The notes beneath the pieces are model-generated. The model searched no databases. It was given only the letters and a program-made list of their open reading frames with translations, and had not been told where the DNA came from. A DNA stretch of 6,715 nt from Candidatus Altarchaeales archaeon. Lineage in GTDB: Archaea; Altiarchaeota; Altiarchaeia; IMC4; SCGC-AAA252-I15. Positions 5,087 to 6,715 of the stretch are shown here, in pieces. The translations under genes were made by a program, and so were the position numbers. The stretch covers positions 1-6,715 of the forward strand of contig VGJA01000058.1 of the NCBI GenBank assembly GCA_016867655.1, written 5' to 3'. The first letter of the stretch is position 1. Each line of letters starts with the position of its first letter.

Positions 5087-6184
5087 ATGAAAACAACAAT
5101 AAGTTTGATTAAAGCGGACATTGGAAGCGTGGGCGGCCACATAGAAACGCCCAAAGAAATTCTGGATGCGTGCGAGGAAAGCATGGCAGAAGCAAAGAAG
5201 AAGAAACTTCTCATAGACTATTATGTGACGCGGTGCGGAGACGACGTCCAACTTTTGATGACCCACACAAAAGGAGTCGACAACAAAGACGTCCACAAGC
5301 TCGCCTGGGACACGTTCAAAAAAGGCGCAGACCTGGCGAAAAAAATGGGCCTCTACGGCGCAGGCCAGGATTTGCTTAAAGACGCATTCTCAGGAAATGT
5401 AAGAGGAATGGGTCCAGGCATAGCCGAAATGGAGATTGAGGAACGTCCCGCAGAAGTCTTCGTCGCCTTCATGGCAGACAAAACAGAAGCCTCGGCATTC
5501 AACCTTGCGGTATACGAAATGTTCGCAAATCCAATGAACACTGCCGGACTCGTATTAGACCCGAAACTACACGACGGATTCAAGTTCGAAGTCCAAGACG
5601 TCAAAGGCAATGAATACGTAATCTTCGACACGCCCGAAGAAACTTATGACTTATTGGCCTTAATCGGTTTGACAGACAACTACGCAGTCAAACGCATTTA
5701 CAGGAAAAGCGGTGAAATAGCAGCCTCAATAAGCACGGAAAAAGTAAGCTTCATAGCAGGCACATACGTAGGGAAAGACGACCCCTGCATGCTGGTAAGA
5801 GCCCAAAGCGGCTACCCAGCCACAGGAGAAGTCCTCAACCCATTCGCACAGCCATACTACATAGCAGGCTGGATGCGCGGTTCACACAGAGGACCACTGA
5901 TGCCAGTAGGCCAGAAAAACGCCAACTGCACAAGATTCGACGGCCCGCCAAGACTAATCGCACTAGCCTTCTCCATAAAAGAAGGAAAACTAGTTGGACC
6001 CTCAGACTGCTTCGACGACCCAGGCTTCGACCGAGCCAGAAAAATGGCCAACATAATGGCAGACATCATGAGAAGACACGGAACATTCCAACCACACCTC
6101 CTACCACCCGGAGAAATGGAATACACCACACTACCAAACGTCTTAAAGAAACTAAAACCAAGGTTCAAAAAAATAGAAAAATAG
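5087..6184 (+). CDS. fbp: Fructose-1,6-bisphosphate aldolase/phosphatase (class V FBPase)
   Basis: A bifunctional gluconeogenic enzyme that joins glyceraldehyde-3-phosphate and dihydroxyacetone phosphate to fructose-1,6-bisphosphate and then removes the 1-phosphate to give fructose-6-phosphate. Cytoplasmic and Mg-dependent. The 365-residue product is full length for the family and nearly collinear with the characterised archaeal enzymes. Visible residues: metal ligands D11, H18, D52, D53, Q94, D131, D231, D232; Schiff-base lysine K230 with Y227 before it (K232 and Y229 in Thermoproteus numbering, from memory); and Y346 (Y348 in Thermoproteus), used in the phosphatase conformation. The start string MKTTISLIKADIGS is typical. 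ATG 5087 is set by the GGTGAT site. The gene is monocistronic here: divergent from the pilin-like gene and convergent with the methyltransferase. Its presence indicates sugar-phosphate synthesis from trioses. It occurs in nearly all archaeal groups and some deep bacteria, so it supports but does not prove archaeal origin. Confidence 0.97.
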   Translation: MKTTISLIKADIGSVGGHIETPKEILDACEESMAEAKKKKLLIDYYVTRCGDDVQLLMTHTKGVDNKDVHKLAWDTFKKGADLAKKMGLYGAGQDLLKDAFSGNVRGMGPGIAEMEIEERPAEVFVAFMADKTEASAFNLAVYEMFANPMNTAGLVLDPKLHDGFKFEVQDVKGNEYVIFDTPEETYDLLALIGLTDNYAVKRIYRKSGEIAASISTEKVSFIAGTYVGKDDPCMLVRAQSGYPATGEVLNPFAQPYYIAGWMRGSHRGPLMPVGQKNANCTRFDGPPRLIALAFSIKEGKLVGPSDCFDDPGFDRARKMANIMADIMRRHGTFQPHLLPPGEMEYTTLPNVLKKLKPRFKKIEK

Positions 6185-6373
6185 AACTTGCTAACAAAAA
6201 AATCCCCTCCAATGGAGGGGATTACACATTCTTTAGGCAGAAGTCCAGATCCACATAGAATAGAACACACACCCCTCATCCACAAAAAGCCCGACAACCG
6301 GAAAACCAGTTGATTTTAGGAATTAAAAAATGGATTGCAGTAGGTTGATTTTTCGAGTAGAAGATAACTAAAA
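6185..6373. other. Convergent intergenic region, no gene seen
   Basis: These 189 bases between two convergent genes hold one strong hairpin (6201-6223), a 9-base direct repeat GTTGATTTT (6309-6317 and 6344-6352), and a CGGAAAACC (6299-6307) that also occurs at 74-82 in the repeat upstream of hydC. No RNA gene or small protein gene could be supported. Confidence 0.6.
6196..6223 (-). terminator. Hairpin plus U-tract terminator, acting on the - strand
   Basis: A perfect 10-bp inverted repeat, AATCCCCTCC (6201-6210) and GGAGGGGATT (6214-6223), encloses a 3-base loop. On the - strand the stem runs straight into seven T residues (6202-6196), the form of an intrinsic terminator, so it would stop transcripts from the methyltransferase gene. 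On the + strand there is no T-run directly after the stem, so it would end the aldolase/phosphatase mRNA less obviously, though it could still protect that 3' end. Confidence 0.65.
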
Positions 6374-6715
6374 TTATTTCCTCATGAACTTGGACGCCAG
6401 CCATTTAACAGGACAAGGAATAAAACTCGTAATTAACCTATACCTCCTGGCCATATGTAGATAAATTCTTGGGTGGACCAATGACAGAAAGGATACTACT
6501 GTCTTATCGTATTCCTCCTTCAGCAATTTATTATTTTTTAGAACACTATCCCTAACAAATAATATAATATTTTGTGCATACCAAAAACTTACCTCCTCAT
6601 TACTCCATATCTTTTTTCTAATGCAATCAACAGGCACATATCCCCTTTTTATAAAAAGATTGACCCAATAGTCGGGCCATTGTTCATTCACATGGTGGAC
6701 CCCCCCCCCTGGAGG
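6374..6715 (-). CDS. SAM-dependent methyltransferase, C-terminal part, runs off the window
   Basis: This is the last 113 or so residues of a class I SAM-dependent methyltransferase of the kind found in surface-glycan and lipid-sugar clusters. Recognisable family strings are HHVNEQWPDYW, RGYVPVDCIR, KIWSN, WYAQNIILFVR and the later LVHPRIYL. The SAM-binding N-terminal half is missing. The frame stays open to the right edge and reads G-G-G-V-H-H just before NEQWPDYW, which fits the family, so the GTG at 6691 is an internal codon and not the start. About 33% G+C over 6361-6660 by hand count, against 52-57% in two sampled rows of the neighbouring gene, marks it as compositionally foreign. The frame upstream of the 10-C run (6700-6709) may be unreliable. 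The substrate cannot be told. Confidence 0.75.
   Translation of the reverse strand, partial: PPGGGVHHVNEQWPDYWVNLFIKRGYVPVDCIRKKIWSNEEVSFWYAQNIILFVRDSVLKNNKLLKEEYDKTVVSFLSLVHPRIYLHMARRYRLITSFIPCPVKWLASKFMRK
6700..6709. repeat. Run of ten C residues near the window edge
   Basis: A homopolymer of ten C lies inside the methyltransferase reading frame, where it codes for glycines on the - strand, six bases from the edge. It is out of keeping with the AT-rich gene around it. It may be a phase-variable slippage tract or a sequencing/assembly error at a contig end. Confidence 0.7.

Noticed and set aside
5857..6297. A 146-codon - strand open frame across the end of fbp
   Set aside because: It is antisense to highly conserved fbp codons and runs through the terminator hairpin.
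6689..6691. GTG at 6691 as the methyltransferase start
   Set aside because: The frame stays open upstream and family similarity (HHVNEQ) continues across it, so the gene is cut by the window edge.

Overview
The window most likely comes from an archaeon, plausibly a DPANN-type lineage, although no single marker here proves it. The sequence evidence is indirect. Arginine is written mostly with AGG/AGA and isoleucine often with ATA. TATA-like boxes sit about 26-30 bases upstream of start codons, which suggests leaderless transcripts. Other starts carry pieces of the archaeal/bacterial anti-SD complement (GAGGT, GGTGAT). The fructose-1,6-bisphosphatase is the class V aldolase/phosphatase typical of archaea and some deep-branching bacteria. 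The window looks like a whole short contig: its left edge lies next to a heptamer tandem repeat and its right edge lies in a 10-C run inside a gene.

Region 1-90 is non-coding and holds a five-unit 7-bp tandem repeat. From about 91 to 4080 on the + strand there is a complete, tightly overlapping three-gene operon, hydC-hydB-hydA. It encodes a heterotrimeric [FeFe] hydrogenase of the NAD-linked, electron-bifurcating type (group A3-like). HydC is a NuoE-like [2Fe-2S] protein. HydB is a NuoF-like FMN/NAD(H) flavoprotein with extra ferredoxin domains. HydA is the H-cluster subunit with a chain of N-terminal Fe-S clusters. All H-cluster cysteines and the main proton-pathway residues are present. 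No maturase genes (hydE, hydF, hydG) lie in the window.

Region 4089-5028 on the - strand holds two small membrane-protein genes: a six-segment protein resembling ECF-transporter S components, ending only 8 bases from the end of hydA, and a signal-peptide-bearing two-helix protein resembling type IV secretion pilins. A 58-base divergent promoter region then leads into a + strand gene for the bifunctional fructose-1,6-bisphosphate aldolase/phosphatase, with every catalytic and metal-binding residue I can recall. A perfect 10-bp hairpin with a U-tract on the - strand separates it from an AT-rich, convergent fragment of a SAM-dependent methyltransferase that runs off the right edge.

Taken together, the hydrogenase would couple NAD(H) and ferredoxin to H2 (fermentative H2 release or uptake), while the aldolase/phosphatase marks gluconeogenesis. 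The link between them is inferred from proximity only. The most unusual sequence-level features are the full-length bifurcating hydrogenase in an archaeal-looking context, a strand-composition switch inside the operon near 1.9-2.3 kb, and the membrane protein beside hydA.
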